A stretch of 64,000 nt of DNA, from the NCBI GenBank assembly GCA_944470555.2, contig OX104127.1, positions 89,552,708-89,616,707 on the forward strand. The letters run 5' to 3'. The first letter of the stretch is position 1. The number at the start of each line of letters is the position of its first letter. The notes beneath the pieces are model-generated. The model searched no databases. It had not been told where the DNA came from and worked only from the letters and a program-made list of their open reading frames with translations. This document shows, piece after piece, positions 23,834 to 34,444 of this stretch. This DNA is from Heterobilharzia americana (lineage: Eukaryota; Platyhelminthes; Trematoda; Strigeidida; Schistosomatidae). The translations under genes were made by a program, and so were the position numbers.

Positions 23834-24005
23834 TAATACTAATGATTATGTGTACGGGTCTTTTTTATTTTTATTTGTAGAAAGGACTTTTTTATTTGTC
23901 TTGTGGGCCACAGTAATGTTCACCGTATCAGTAAATAAATAATTGTTTCCTAACTTTTTTTTCTTAAACGTTCATTCTAATACTGATTTATTGTTTTTCT
24001 TACAG

Positions 24006-24170
24006 CGAAGAGTTTGATGGCTCATTGTTTCAAAAAGTTTCCAATGAAGGCTTACACGACTTTTTAAAAAGTGATCGACAAACTCGTGGATGGTCTAACC
24101 TTTCAAAAAATGCTGATGAATGGGATGATTGGGATCTGAATCTTTCAATACCTAGTCAGCAAAGAACACG
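24006..24170 (+). CDS. Host gene exon, second visible coding exon
   Basis: A 165-bp exon between a strong acceptor (TTATTGTTTTTCTTACAG ending at 24,005) and a donor (ACACG then GTATTG, GT at 24,171). It is open in the frame set by the exon at 14,634-14,872 and, being a multiple of three, leaves the same phase. The peptide runs EEFDGSLFQKVSNEGLHDFL, then KNADEWDDWDLNLSIPSQQR. It has an acidic Trp-Asp patch (DEWDDWDLN) and ends with Arg/Thr. The exon begins about 130 bp after RTE copy B ends. No family is recognised. I could not identify the next exon with confidence, so the gene's C-terminus is unknown. Confidence 0.6.
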
Positions 24171-24779
24171 GTATTGTTGTCCTTTAGGTTGTATATTATC
24201 ATAGGACAATACGTATTCAAATTTGAACTAATGATTCTTATTGTTTTCTCTTTTCTCGTTTTATACCATAAGGCTTTCTCATAACTCAATCTTTCCTGTT
24301 TTATGCATTTTTGATCAGAATAAGCATTTACTTTTTATTATTTTGAGATTTTTATCTTCTCTAATATAAATCTAATATTTTTGCGTAATTATATGAATTT
24401 TCTTTATTGAGTATAGTGTTTATTATATAGAAAGTTGTGTTGTTAGTCAGTGATACTCTTTCTTTTCTCATGTCATCATGTTAACTTTGCATGATATTGC
24501 TTAAGTCGCTGGTATAAACAAGAATATTCTATGTTCAACAGGATTTAAAATAATAATGTATAGCTTTAACTCTCGTTTTTTGTTCACTATTTTGCCTTGA
24601 GTTACGGGGTATCTGGACGTGATTATAAAGTATCCTCAGTTACATGCACTTGAAGTTTTTATGCTCCTTTATGCTATGTGTTCTTATAGTCATCTCTAGT
24701 GAACAGTATGAAGCAGTACCGTTAAAATTTATATTACTTACTCATACATCAGTTTAATTCTGTGCCGAAAACAGACAAT

Positions 24780-25140
24780 ACCAGGATAGGACATGGCATT
24801 TAAGTTTAGTGGTCCGAGTTGTCACATCTCATATCAACATATAAGGTGACAATGTACCAAGATGAAAGAGAAGAAGGTGATCAAAAGTGGTAGAGAATTG
24901 TGATAAGATAACAAGGAGGGATTCGAAAATATGGGTTTCCATACGACGATTAAGATGAGAATGATGTATGGATGCATCTGCTTTATTGAAATCGATTCTG
25001 AGCCATGTCACCTAGAGTCTACAACCGCTGATTTCTGTTCTCACGTGAACCCTGACCGCGAAGTTATCATATCTCTACACAGTTCAGATCAACGGTCAAC
25101 GACTTCAAGAACTGTTGCAACGTTTCAGTCTGGCCACCTC
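24780..25140 (+). repeat. Dispersed repeat, family shared with 58,250-58,510
   Basis: A block centred on GATGTATGGATGCATCTG and a following GAGCCATGTCACC-like stretch resembles the block at 58,250-58,510 (ATGTATGGATCCATCTG). Both probably derive from the same schistosome repeat, possibly the 3' end of a retroelement. It lies downstream of the second host exon. Confidence 0.45.
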
Positions 25141-25179
25141 TAACTCTTTTTCATCTTAAGCCTACCTCAGCTAAAGTTG

Positions 25180-26480
25180 TATGATGAGATGAGTGGTAAC
25201 TAGGCATACATAATACATGTCCCAGTCACCTCAGTCGACGAAGGTTCACAAACTCATCAGTTATCTTTCCTCTTTTCCCTGGAACTGTACACCTGACCTC
25301 TACTTTATTGATATGATACCACGATACATGGCCAATGCTGCGAAGACGTCGGTGGTCGAACTACTGAAGCCTTGTTAAATCCTCCACCTTTAATGGCCAT
25401 GTTTGACAGCCATATTTTAGAACAAAACGAAGTTCAACGTAATACACTCGACTCCGAATATGCAGCCGGATGTTGTGGCGGTGCCGTAGATGGTGTAAGC
25501 AGGCGAAAAGTAAACCTTTTTTAAATCGTGTAGTGACTTCGTGAGTAGCTGACCCACCAAGGTTAGTTCGACCCTAGGTAAGTGAAGTGGTTAACGCGCT
25601 TAGCCATTTCACTCTATATTGTTAGGCAGGTCGCCTCTGGAGACCAATCCTGGAGCAATAATTTACATTCGGGTGGCGAGAAACAACCCATGCCGAACGT
25701 TCTCGAATCGGCACTCAATGTGTTGGGAAGATTCTGGGTCTTAGCAGGGTTTTCACATAACCTGAATATGTCATCTGCACACTCTGTATCTAATGAGGTT
25801 TCTCTTGTGACGATGAGAGGAAGACCTCCATAAGTATGTCTGCGACAAAGTGAGTAATGTAGAGAGTGGATATCCTTGTCGAACACCACTCGGTGTGCAC
25901 AGGCCCTAGCACACTCACGGGTGTTCTAGTAGAAAGCCTGCAGCAGAGTGATTTACTTACTTAGCACCCCTTTCCGTGAGAGACACTGACATGAGACCTC
26001 CCAACCCACGGAGTCGAATACTGCTAGTGTCGGCCGTCACTGTGTCTGTGTTCCTGAGCGTTGTGCAGAGTGAATGAGTGATTGATACACCCAAGGGCAG
26101 GTCTGAAGCCTGTCTGACTTCCTCGGGTTTGCTTTTCCAAAGCTCCGCTTAGACTTCTGATAATTCTGGAATCTCTTACAATATGTTCATTAGGCTGGTT
26201 CTCTTGCGGTTATCACAAGTTGACTTCTCGCCTTCTCTGAGGACTGTTACAATTGATTATCGGTACCACTCAGTGAAGACTATGTATGATCCTCATACGT
26301 TTGCTAACACTTCCGTAAACCCGACCAATAATCAATGACCATCGTTCTCAAATGTCTCCAGTACTAGTCTGTTTGACCATGTTGCACATTCTTGGCTTCT
26401 GAAAGACTTGAGGGTCCTGTCTCAATGTTTTACTGAGGATCGGACTGAATAGTGGGCAACAGGATAGTAACTAGAGGAAT
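25180..26480 (-). pseudogene. D-family retrotransposon relic I (RT to C-terminus)
   Basis: Read on the minus strand, the order matches element D: GFRPALGCINHSFTLRNAQ (about 26,070-26,130), VFDSVGWEVSCQCLSRKGV (motif A, about 25,960-26,020), then 25,614-25,889 with ECADDIFRLCENPAKTQNLP (motif C) and GMGCFSPPECKLLLQDWSPE, and below 25,610 RVNHFTYLGSN and further C-terminal blocks (RLQ*FDHRRLRSIGHVSWYH) down to about 25,180. Motif C here keeps ADD, but many stops lie between blocks. The 5' limit near 26,480 is approximate. The endonuclease is absent. Confidence 0.7.
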
Positions 26481-26829
26481 GCTATGCCTACATCCACATT
26501 ATGCTATATGGTTACAGCGTAATGTTTTTGTCTGTGAATCATCGAATTGTGAGTTCAAACCAACTGGAAATTTCCTTGGGATTTACACTATAACTATGAC
26601 TCATAGTTGAACAGTTGGGTTTGTGTACGGATACTAAATTTCTTTTACTTATTTTTCTTTATATTGAGTTTCAGGGAAGTATTTTGACAAGATGCACAAA
26701 CTTCTGAACACTTAATGTAAATCTGCTGCTATCTGACATGTACTTAAAGCCTGGGAAGTGTAATATAGTTTTTCATATGTGATGTTCACTAACGGTTGTT
26801 TTAACCGAATAGAGTGAAGTGGTTAAACA

Positions 26830-28350
26830 CAGAAGGTTTGGAAGGAAGGAAGGAAAGGTACCTGCAGATTAAAAGAAGAGCCATCTTGTCAAACTCCCGA
26901 AGAAGGGAGCCCTGAGACTTCGCATGAATTTGCGAGGAACTATACTGTTGTCTACCCCAAACAAAATATTAAGCCACATCATCCTAGAGAGACTAAAGGA
27001 TGCACTGGATTCAAGACTACGACCGGAACAGTCTGGCTGGCTGGCTGGCTGGATTGAGGAAGTACAAATCATGTGCGGACCAAAATGCAACGCTACGCTA
27101 CACGTCATCATGGAACAGAGTATAGAATGGCAGTCAACTCTCTACCTCAATTTCATCGACTTTGAAAAGGCTTTTGACAGCGTCGATCGACAAGTAACTT
27201 GGCAGGCAGTTGTTTCAACACTACGGTTTTAGTGCCACAAACCTGTATGAATCTCATTCAACAACTATGTGGGGACGCCACATGCCAGCCAAGTAATTGA
27301 CAATGGAAAGCTCAGTGACGCCTTTTAAGTGAAGGCAGGAGTAAGACAAGGCTGCCGCCTACTATCACCCAATAACTTCCTGATTGTGGTAGACTCGACT
27401 GGACCATGCAGCAAACAGTGAGGAGCGAGAAGAGTGGGACACAATGGCTGGACCTCGGGGAAGAACCTAGAAGATTTGGATTTCGCCACCGATGACTTAT
27501 GTCTAATGTTACACAAACTTGAAGATCTACAGGCGAAAACTAACAAGTTGGCAGAAGAGGCAGCGAAAGAAGACAGGATTTCAAGTGAACGTAGAGAAGA
27601 CAGAGGTGATGAAGATACCCAACCAACCAACAATAACAACAACAACGAGCTGCAGTCACAATCAACGGTAGAAACGTAAAGGAAGTAGCCTCTTTCACCT
27701 ATGTAGGCAGGGGAGCATCGTTTCAACTACAAGCGGTGGCACAGACGAGGACGTCAAAGTCAAGATCGGAAAAACAAGATAGGCGTTCATTAGCCTGAAA
27801 CCATTGTTGAGATCTACTGCACTGCACTGTACTGCACTCAGCATGTGGAACATGATCTGGATTTTCAACACCGACGTCAAGTCAGTGCTTCTATGTGATG
27901 GTCCAGGGACTTGGTGCGTTACGAAAGGGATTTCCAACAAACTACAGATATCCATCAACAAGTGTCTACGCTGGCTGGTTGCTGAGGATCATATGGCCAG
28001 AGAGAATTAGCAACAAGGAACTCAATGTGGCTGTTAAGGAACCAACCAAGAGCGTATCACTGAACAAGTATGCAGAAGGAAGTAGAGATGGATTGGATTT
28101 GGCATACACTGAGAAGACCGATTGTGGACATCACGCTCCAGGCCAGTCACTCGAGTGGAACCGAGACGGGGAACTGCGAGTTGGGCTTCCGAGTCGAGGT
28201 TGACATGGATTAGATGGTGTGAGGAAGAAATGAGGGTTTCTGGACAGTTGTGGAGTCAGGTTGAAAAGATTGCAGAGAAGAGAGTGGAATGGAGACGTGG
28301 TAGTGAGGTCGTATGTTCCATTGGAAACCCAATCGACAAGTAATAATATT
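26830..28350 (+). mobile_element. RTE-type retrotransposon copy C (5'-truncated)
   Basis: A 5'-truncated plus-strand copy. It starts at about 26,830 with CAGAAGGTTTGG, which matches copy A at the same element position, so it extends about 11 bp further 5' than B's deletion junction. From 26,842 to 28,306 it is identical to copy B (22,332-23,796). After that it diverges within a few bases: the tail reads TTGGAAACCCAATCGACAAG then TAATAATATTAATAAT, unlike B. Coding content is as in B: RT at 26,924-27,232, DFATDD region near 27,480, C-terminus at 27,895-28,343, all broken at the same places. The upstream flank has a GAGTGAAGTGGTTAA stretch like part of element D. Confidence 0.85.
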
Positions 28351-28679
28351 AATAATCTATATTGAGCTAAGTTTTTGTGTTCTATAATTCTAATCAACCG
28401 TAGTCGACTACTTTCACCTATGTATTTGACCTCGCAATCATTCCAAGGTATTTAGTAGACTTAATTAGTTTGCTCAGTTGTATCTATAAAATCGTTTAAC
28501 CTACAAAGATTATTTCGGAGTTACTTTGTGGGTTCCAATGCCAGTCTAATCTCAGGTAGACCTATTGTGAATTCTACCTTGTTTTACTTAGGTGCTTTCT
28601 TTGTATGGTAACATAGCTGAGGCTTTGAATTCTCTCTCCACCCTGTCACCAGTATGAATTCCATTATTAGTAGGATTAT

Positions 28680-29070
28680 TATTAATCAATATTTAGGTGG
28701 GGGTAATTACTGAGACACAAGGTATTCCTGATGTCTGTAATTTCTTGTCGTAGATTTTCTATCCTACTAGCAAGCTTTTCCGCCCTGTCACTAAGATATT
28801 TAACTAAGCCTACTTCAACTGAAATGGGGTTGGAGGATTTGAAGTCTAAGTAGCGATTTGGATAGGAAAGTTTCCTATAGGCACTAGTCTCTACTTTTTC
28901 GTCTTGTTTTCGTTTAATCTAAGAATCCAACATTGCTAGTTTACCTTCATCACTCTCAAAGTTACAGGTAAGTTGGATTGCATTCACCACTGAATTTGTA
29001 TGTGCCAGGAACCTGTTGATATGTTCTGATTTCAGTACTGACTTGCTAAGTGTGCCCCACTTTCTTATAT
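28680..29070 (-). pseudogene. Penelope-like element RT C-terminal fragment
   Basis: On the minus strand the frame reads VNAIQLTCNFESDEGKLAML, then KRKQDEKVETSAYRKLSYPN, RYLDFKSSNPISVEVGLVKY and LSDRAEKLASRIENL. This is the region after the RT catalytic motif in Penelope-like elements (Y-R-K-P, R-Y-L-x-F-x-S-x-H-P, then V..L..RAEKL). One stop interrupts it and it ends at about 28,690. The GIY-YIG nuclease that should follow is not readable here. Penelope-like elements are known in schistosomes. Confidence 0.65.
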
Positions 29071-29845
29071 CTTTCCTCTCCCCCTTATTATTGTAGACTA
29101 TGACTTCCTAAATGTATAAACTTTTATCACTTTATATTGCTGCCATTTAATAGTAGATAACTAGGTTGAAGTTAAGAAACGGTGTTCACATCCAACAATC
29201 GCAAAACGTCCATAGCTATTGCTTGACTTGCTGACTGCATATCAACAATGTATAGTGTTCAGGAAGAAGACTATAAACTTATGTTATTTAGCATATTCGA
29301 ATGTGCTGAATTTATCAAGTGGGAAGTATTAACGTTAGACGCAATGATGGTAGATTGTTGAATGTGGTTGTAAACCGCTATCAACTTGAGTGCATGGGTT
29401 ATGTATCAAGCTAAGCTCTGACTCGGAACACGACGTTCAGTATATTAGATGGTGTGTCACTCAGCATTTCGTCTATGTTCATGGTTAAGAAACAAGGAAA
29501 CATTGAATTTATAATACTATCATAGTGGAACTTTGAACAGCTGATGTTTACAGTGTTCCGCTTTAGTCTGTTAGCACATAGTGATTTATAGCTTGCTTTT
29601 TTGAAAACTTTCTTGTTTCGGAAATTCACTCCAACATATTTATCTGGCATGATAGTTAAGACAATAATACTGGATTACACAACTCAGAGTTTACCATTTG
29701 AAAAGAAATACCACTTTCGAACACTTAAAATATTTAACGACTTTTCCTCAGACTACTTACAAATCGTATTAGTAGAAGTAAAATTTGAAAAGAAAATTCA
29801 TGTGCATACAAATAGTGTTTCGGCAATTTGCGTGAAGTAGGTTAT

Positions 29846-29965
29846 CATTTGACTCTCTGGGATAGCCGTAGTTTGGCAGACTAGTATTTATACTGAGTGA
29901 TGATCGAAGGTGAGATAATAGCTTGGATCACAGCCAGATTCGAACCAGCAACCACCGTGAAGTAG
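29846..29965 (+). repeat. tRNA-like SINE fragment, family of 44,340-44,500
   Basis: The stretch from GGCAGACTAGTATTTATAC to CCAGCAACCACC matches the repeat at 44,340-44,450 (GGCAGACTAGTATTGATAC to CCAGCGACCACC). In the opposite direction it contains a B-box-like GGTTCGAATC. Only the part beside the B box is kept. Confidence 0.5.
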
Positions 29966-31610
29966 TTTCATAGGTTGAACATATTGGTTAGAAGTTCTTA
30001 TTTAGGCTTGCAGTTTAATAGAATTCCAGGGTGTATTTTTGCATCACTGTTGCTCTTACCATTCAATTTACTTTAAAGCTGTTTTCCATCAACCCAAATC
30101 TCAGAGTATGATCATTTGAATGTTTATAAATATGGACAAACTTATCATGGTTGATCGGTTTCTTTAGATTTTTATTCCTCACTTTTGTTAATCTGAATTG
30201 AATATTATTCTAAATAGATGACAGTGAAAATCCTGTGCAAAGGTGCTAGATTTATACATTCTGTTCACCATATTTTCACCTGAAACTTCACCTCATTAAT
30301 AATAATGGCTTTATTCTGAAACGTATTTCAGGAATACTCTACAGGATTTTCAGTACATCATATAGCCTCAGTTGGACAGAGACAGTGAACGTGTATACAT
30401 AACGAAATAAAATAAATAGGAATTACATGGAGAAAAGATAAAAGAGTTCGCTGTATCTACAAATTTCTTCAAAATACACAGTCAATTTAGGTAGACAATC
30501 ACACTGGCGATTAGATTCATAATACGTAAAAAGTAACTCACTAATCTTCAGTTAGTTTGCTTTCAAAAACAGAAGTTGATTAGTTAGTTCATTTCTAATA
30601 CGTTTTTCATAGCACAGAAGATGAGCTTGGTACAGTATTGTAGGGTTTTTTTTATGTTTTGTAGTATATCCATAACGTCTTATATACTTGCTCTTCATCT
30701 TTTCAGATGACCGACACACAGAGAGCTTCGAGTGAAGAGGATGCTGGTCATCTCATAAACTGCATCCTACCAGATGTTTACAAGAGTTAATATGTTTGTC
30801 CACAACTGTTTTAACTAGAAAGTTTATGAGTACACCACTAGTTCTGCTGACAATCTTCAAAGTTTACACAGTATAACATTCACTTTTTTCAGCAACCCGG
30901 GAAAAAATAAACGAGAGTAACAGAGGAGAACAGGCAAGATGTAGGAGTTTCTAAAACACAAGAGGAGAGTCTGAGTAATGCCAGATACTCTCAGCCTTCT
31001 AAGAGAAGAGGTCACAAAGGCTCTGGTATACTTAAAATTATTCCAACACAGCTACAATCTGTGTAGCTTCCAACATAGAAATCATATCCGGTGTTTTTGA
31101 TGATATTTTTCTTCAAAATTAACAGATAGACGACCTTTTTTCAATGTTTAAGACAGACCAGTGAATATTATAGGTTCACCTTTTTGACGTAAAAACCTTG
31201 AGTTCAAACTAGTGGCCCATTTTGGATGACCTATAGACTTACGCTAGTCGCTAGTTGTGTAGAGATTTAACTTGCATTTTAGACGCTACCTTGTTTCGGA
31301 GACTTGGACGAGAGAATGTTCGCACAATATCTCTGACTGTACTTAAATTACTGCGCAAAACTCGTTTGTAACGTGTTTTTTCGTTCCTTTTTCATCTGAA
31401 ACAGGATTCGGTATAACCCCATATTGGCTTTAGTTACTGTGATTCACGTCACCGAAATGAGAATAACATCACCAGCGGTAGCAGTTTAAAGCTATAGAAG
31501 AAAAACAAATAGAAGTGATGTAAGTAATGATGATATGACCCAAGTGTGACTTAGATGTATTTATGTTAACGTTTTATATCCCACTGAAGTGGGTTCCTTG
31601 TTATTATCAG
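29966..31610. other. AT-rich sequence without supported genes
   Basis: No coding frame or repeat copy is supported. A CTTTTCAGATGACC near 30,700-30,712 looks like a splice acceptor. In the phase left by the second host exon it would meet TGA at once, so I do not call an exon. Confidence 0.4.
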
Positions 31611-31614
31611 AAAA

Positions 31615-31850
31615 AAATTTTCTTGTAGACATAAAGGTGATTTCAGTTAGCATATGACTATGGCTTCCGCAAATCTCCGTATACGTCTCACACTGTTTCT
31701 ATATAAAACTTTGAAAGCTGTTTGAACATTAATTTGTGACCTGTTTCTATGATATGTTTAGCTATAGATGACCAGAGTCATCCTCCACCAGCGTTTATCA
31801 CGGTTTCGTGATCCATTTGTTTTTGAAGTCATTTAGGTACATGTTCTCCC
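31615..31850 (-). pseudogene. Penelope-like C-terminal fragment, left arm of inverted pair
   Basis: Minus-strand frames give AKHIIETGHKLMFKQLSKFY, and in another frame RRIRRFAEAIV followed by LKSPLCLQ. These fit the end of the GIY-YIG region of Penelope-like elements (H-x-x-x-T-G-H, then a R-x-x-x-E-A-x-x-I block). It is a 5'-truncated end facing the plus-strand copy at 32,000-32,235. Confidence 0.55.
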
Positions 31851-31999
31851 AGCCTCAACTGCATGACTCGATTATTCCTCCCTATGGGAAACACACTGGG
31901 ATGTGAAATAATCATTGATCCAGTGTTTAGGTTTTTAGTAAAACATGTTTTTCGTTTTTTCTACAATGATTAGATTAGCTGCCATTAGGAAAACATATT

Positions 32000-32235
32000 A
32001 CGCAGCTAAAATACGTACCTAAATGACTTTAAAAACAAATGGATCATGAAACCATGATAAACGCTAGTGGAAGATGACTCCGGTCATCTATAGCTAAACA
32101 TATCATTGAGACAGGTCACAAATTAATGTTCAAACAGCTTTCAAAGTCTTATATAGAAACAGTAGGAGATGTATGCAGAAATTTAAGGAAGCATAGCCGG
32201 ACGCTAATTTAAGCCATCTTTATACGCAAAGAGGC
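32000..32235 (+). pseudogene. Penelope-like C-terminal fragment, right arm of inverted pair
   Basis: Plus strand, the same block as the left arm: AKHIIETGHKLMFKQLSKSY, with later FKPSLYAKRQFF in another frame. It matches the left arm at roughly nine bases in ten over about 190 bp. About 150 bp of unrelated AT-rich sequence separates the two 5' ends, so the pair forms a foldback. Confidence 0.55.
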
Positions 32236-32689
32236 AATTTTTTATTACACTACACCTAACCTGGTAAACTTTGTTTTCTTACTAAGTTTAGGATCGACTA
32301 TGTGTCACTTCTTGTTTGTTCTCATCTTTCTTAATTTTAATTCCTTGTTACTACCGTACCGAAAGCTCCATACTCTTACAATCAGATATTAGGTAATGTT
32401 TTGCATACTTGTGTTGCATGATTTGGTGGAAAATGTATACTGGTTTTACGGCTAGTCAGATCCTTGCTATTCTCAAGCTCCAGTTAGGCATTTGTTACAA
32501 ATCATAGCAGTGCATAACGACCATATGAATAGGAAAGGAAAGACAAACGTTGAGAGGAGACAGATTAAATAATAAAGAGTACATACATTCGCTTTTTAAT
32601 GACCGACTGCAAGTTATATTACTAAAAGTCTTTGATCGCAAAAAGTAAGTAACAAATGAAAAAAGCGTTATAAATTAGACAGATAATTT

Positions 32690-33010
32690 ATTCAGGTTGG
32701 TATTCATCATGGACTGACATCAATTGGAAGACCATTGGAAACCTGGAAGTACTAGATAGCTGTTTCATCTGCCCACCATCGATCGAACCAAGGACCTTCA
32801 GATTCCGTGGCCGGCACGTTACCATTAAGCCGCTGGGTCGGAATACAGTGGTCTATATCTTCAACTACTGTCAGTTCAAGATAGAGCACTACCATCACTC
32901 AATATCATCGTTGAGTATTTGTCTTTATGCACACTAGGTTTGCCCCTACCGATCACGACTTCTCATTGGAACTTCAGGAATCCTCTCTCGAAGCTAGTCA
33001 TCTAGTTCAA
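32690..33010 (-). repeat. Hammerhead-SINE copy, ribozyme core deleted
   Basis: A minus-strand copy of a tRNA-like SINE of about 0.37-0.39 kb. The B box (GGTTCGATC-type) and the A-box-like GGCTTAATGGTAACGTG are visible in reverse near 32,790-32,840. The hammerhead segment is lost: CTGTTTCATCTGCCCACC replaces the core (about 32,760-32,778). It is followed directly, in the same orientation, by another copy at 33,020-33,245. Confidence 0.6.
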
Positions 33011-33019
33011 CTGAATTTA

Positions 33020-33245
33020 GGGGTTTGTTGGGATTTATTGGTTGATTTTAGGTTGGTATTCGTCATGGACTGATATCGGTTGGAAAAACATTGGAAACTT
33101 GGAGGCACTAGACGTCTGTTTCGTCCCCGTATGAGACTCCTCAGCAGTGCACACCCATGACTCCACCCTCCAGGGATCGAACCCAGTCAGTCTATGATGA
33201 ATACCAATTTGAAAAACACCAAATCTCCACAAACCCTTCAGTTAA
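33020..33245 (-). repeat. Hammerhead-SINE copy with intact ribozyme core
   Basis: The second unit of a tandem pair on the minus strand, starting with the 3' tail (GTTTGTTGGGATTTATTGG) and running through the hammerhead to a B-box-like block at about 33,172-33,185. The 5' part with the A box is missing. The shared tail makes the copies resemble a satellite dimer. Confidence 0.6.
33105..33150 (-). ncRNA. Hammerhead ribozyme candidate (SINE family)
   Basis: Minus strand. Conserved box CUGAGGA (33,138-33,144) and GAAA (33,119-33,122) are intact. Stem II is GUCUC with GGGAC around loop AUACG (five pairs, one U·G). Stem I pairs GCACUG with UAGUGC (six pairs, one G·U). Stem III is short. The expected cleavage is after the C of GUC at 33,111. 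The short stem III resembles the known schistosome Smα ribozyme. Activity is inferred from structure only. Confidence 0.6.
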
Positions 33246-33249
33246 AATA

Positions 33250-34440
33250 ATTTATTCTCAGTAATGAATACTTGGATAAAAGTATTTTACAGTGAATTAA
33301 TTTTGTTTTCTCATGTTTATAAAAGTGATACATTTTCAGTTGGTGGTTTTATCATCTTCATTAAATGCTTAAATTGTTGTAAATTAATCATCACTTTCTC
33401 TGGGATTAACTATCCACTAGATGATAAACATCTAGCTCGACTGAAACTTGATAATGTTTGTTGTGTTGTGTTTTCATTTCATATAAGATTCGATATATTT
33501 ATTGACTAGTTAATAGACTATTCTGTGTTGCATTTTCTTTGATTTCAAATGAACTTCTTTTTGACGTCCTGTATATTCTTTACTTAATTATTGTATTGGA
33601 TCTTTCATTTGTCCACCTTACAGCATATCTTGATGAATCTTCTCTTCAATATCCAACTTTTTGATGACAAGTCTTAAATCATCTAAGTCAAAATAACTTT
33701 TATTCCCATTGTCTATTAATTCAAATAATTTTTCAGTCTCTATATCATTGTCAACAAAAAGTATTCTGTCTTCTATTATTCATAAAATTCACTTTATAGT
33801 CAAAGTCTTTTGTTCTTTGGCGTAGGTCATTGAATTCGTATGATTTTGGATCATAGCCTAGTGCTCTGAATGCAATCTTTATCAAAGCAAAAGTGAAAGA
33901 AGTATTATCTTACTTGAGTATTTTATAGGGATACTGAAAATGTTTGTCATCATGAACCAATATCAACTGGAGAATCACTGAAAGATTAAGAAGATGAGTT
34001 CCTTAAAGTACCTGTAGGAGACTATAACTTGTATGGTCCCTGAGATGAATAGTGAGATGTATTATCCATTGATGATGTTGAAAAAAATGTCAAGTTGCGT
34101 CACATACAGACTAGATTTCAGTAAATTTTTTTATTTCCTTCTGTTCATAGACAGATCAACTGGAGTTAGAAACTATTCACCACTGAAGCTCAAGTCATTG
34201 AGTGAACGATAGCATGCTGTCTGTTGAATACCTGAAGGTTTTAGATTTAGTTGTTGTTACAGCCATAAGTGTGTATTACTAAGAAGATTTCAAACTACTC
34301 TGAAGCGGTTTCCTTTCACCTCTACTTTTCCATACTTCCCTTTCTGATATCACTCTATGATGACAATTATTTGATTCTCACCTTTGAATACTACCAAGGA
34401 TGTAATTTCTTTTACCTACTTAGTTAAGGCAGTATCATAT
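33250..34440. other. AT-rich sequence without supported genes
   Basis: Short open frames only (for example 33,264-33,509 plus). No repeat family or RNA structure is recognised. Confidence 0.4.
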
Positions 34441-34444
34441 TAAC

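Larger units (their letters stand above)
20624..23877 (+). mobile_element. RTE-type retrotransposon copy B (full length with internal deletion)
   Basis: A plus-strand insertion of 3,254 bp, inverted relative to copy A about 12 kb away. The 5' end is CCTCGCC at 20,624. GTAGAA is present at 20,618-20,623 and again at 23,877-23,882, a likely target-site duplication. It has the same domains as copy A, all broken. Relative to A it lacks about 220 bp at 22,331/22,332, where a CCACCACC stretch is joined directly to GGAA repeats. From 22,332 to 23,796 it is identical to copy C. The 3' end carries about 45 bp, beyond the AATAAT stretch, that A shares and C lacks. Confidence 0.85.
14873..24005 (+). other. 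Inferred 9.1-kb intron of the host gene, filled by retrotransposons
   Basis: Inferred from the phase-matched donor at 14,873 and acceptor ending at 24,005. It contains AT-rich unique sequence at 14,873-16,500 with no supported gene, then element D, a 500-bp spacer at 20,116-20,617 with nothing recognised, and RTE copy B. Both elements lie in the same orientation as the gene. Confidence 0.5.

Noticed and set aside
5041..23882. A and B as arms of one large segmental inverted duplication
   Set aside because: Similarity stops at the element ends, and each copy has its own target duplication, so two insertions are more likely.
30700..30780. Acceptor-like CTTTTCAG followed by ATG
   Set aside because: In the phase needed by the host gene it meets a stop at once, and it shows no coding bias.
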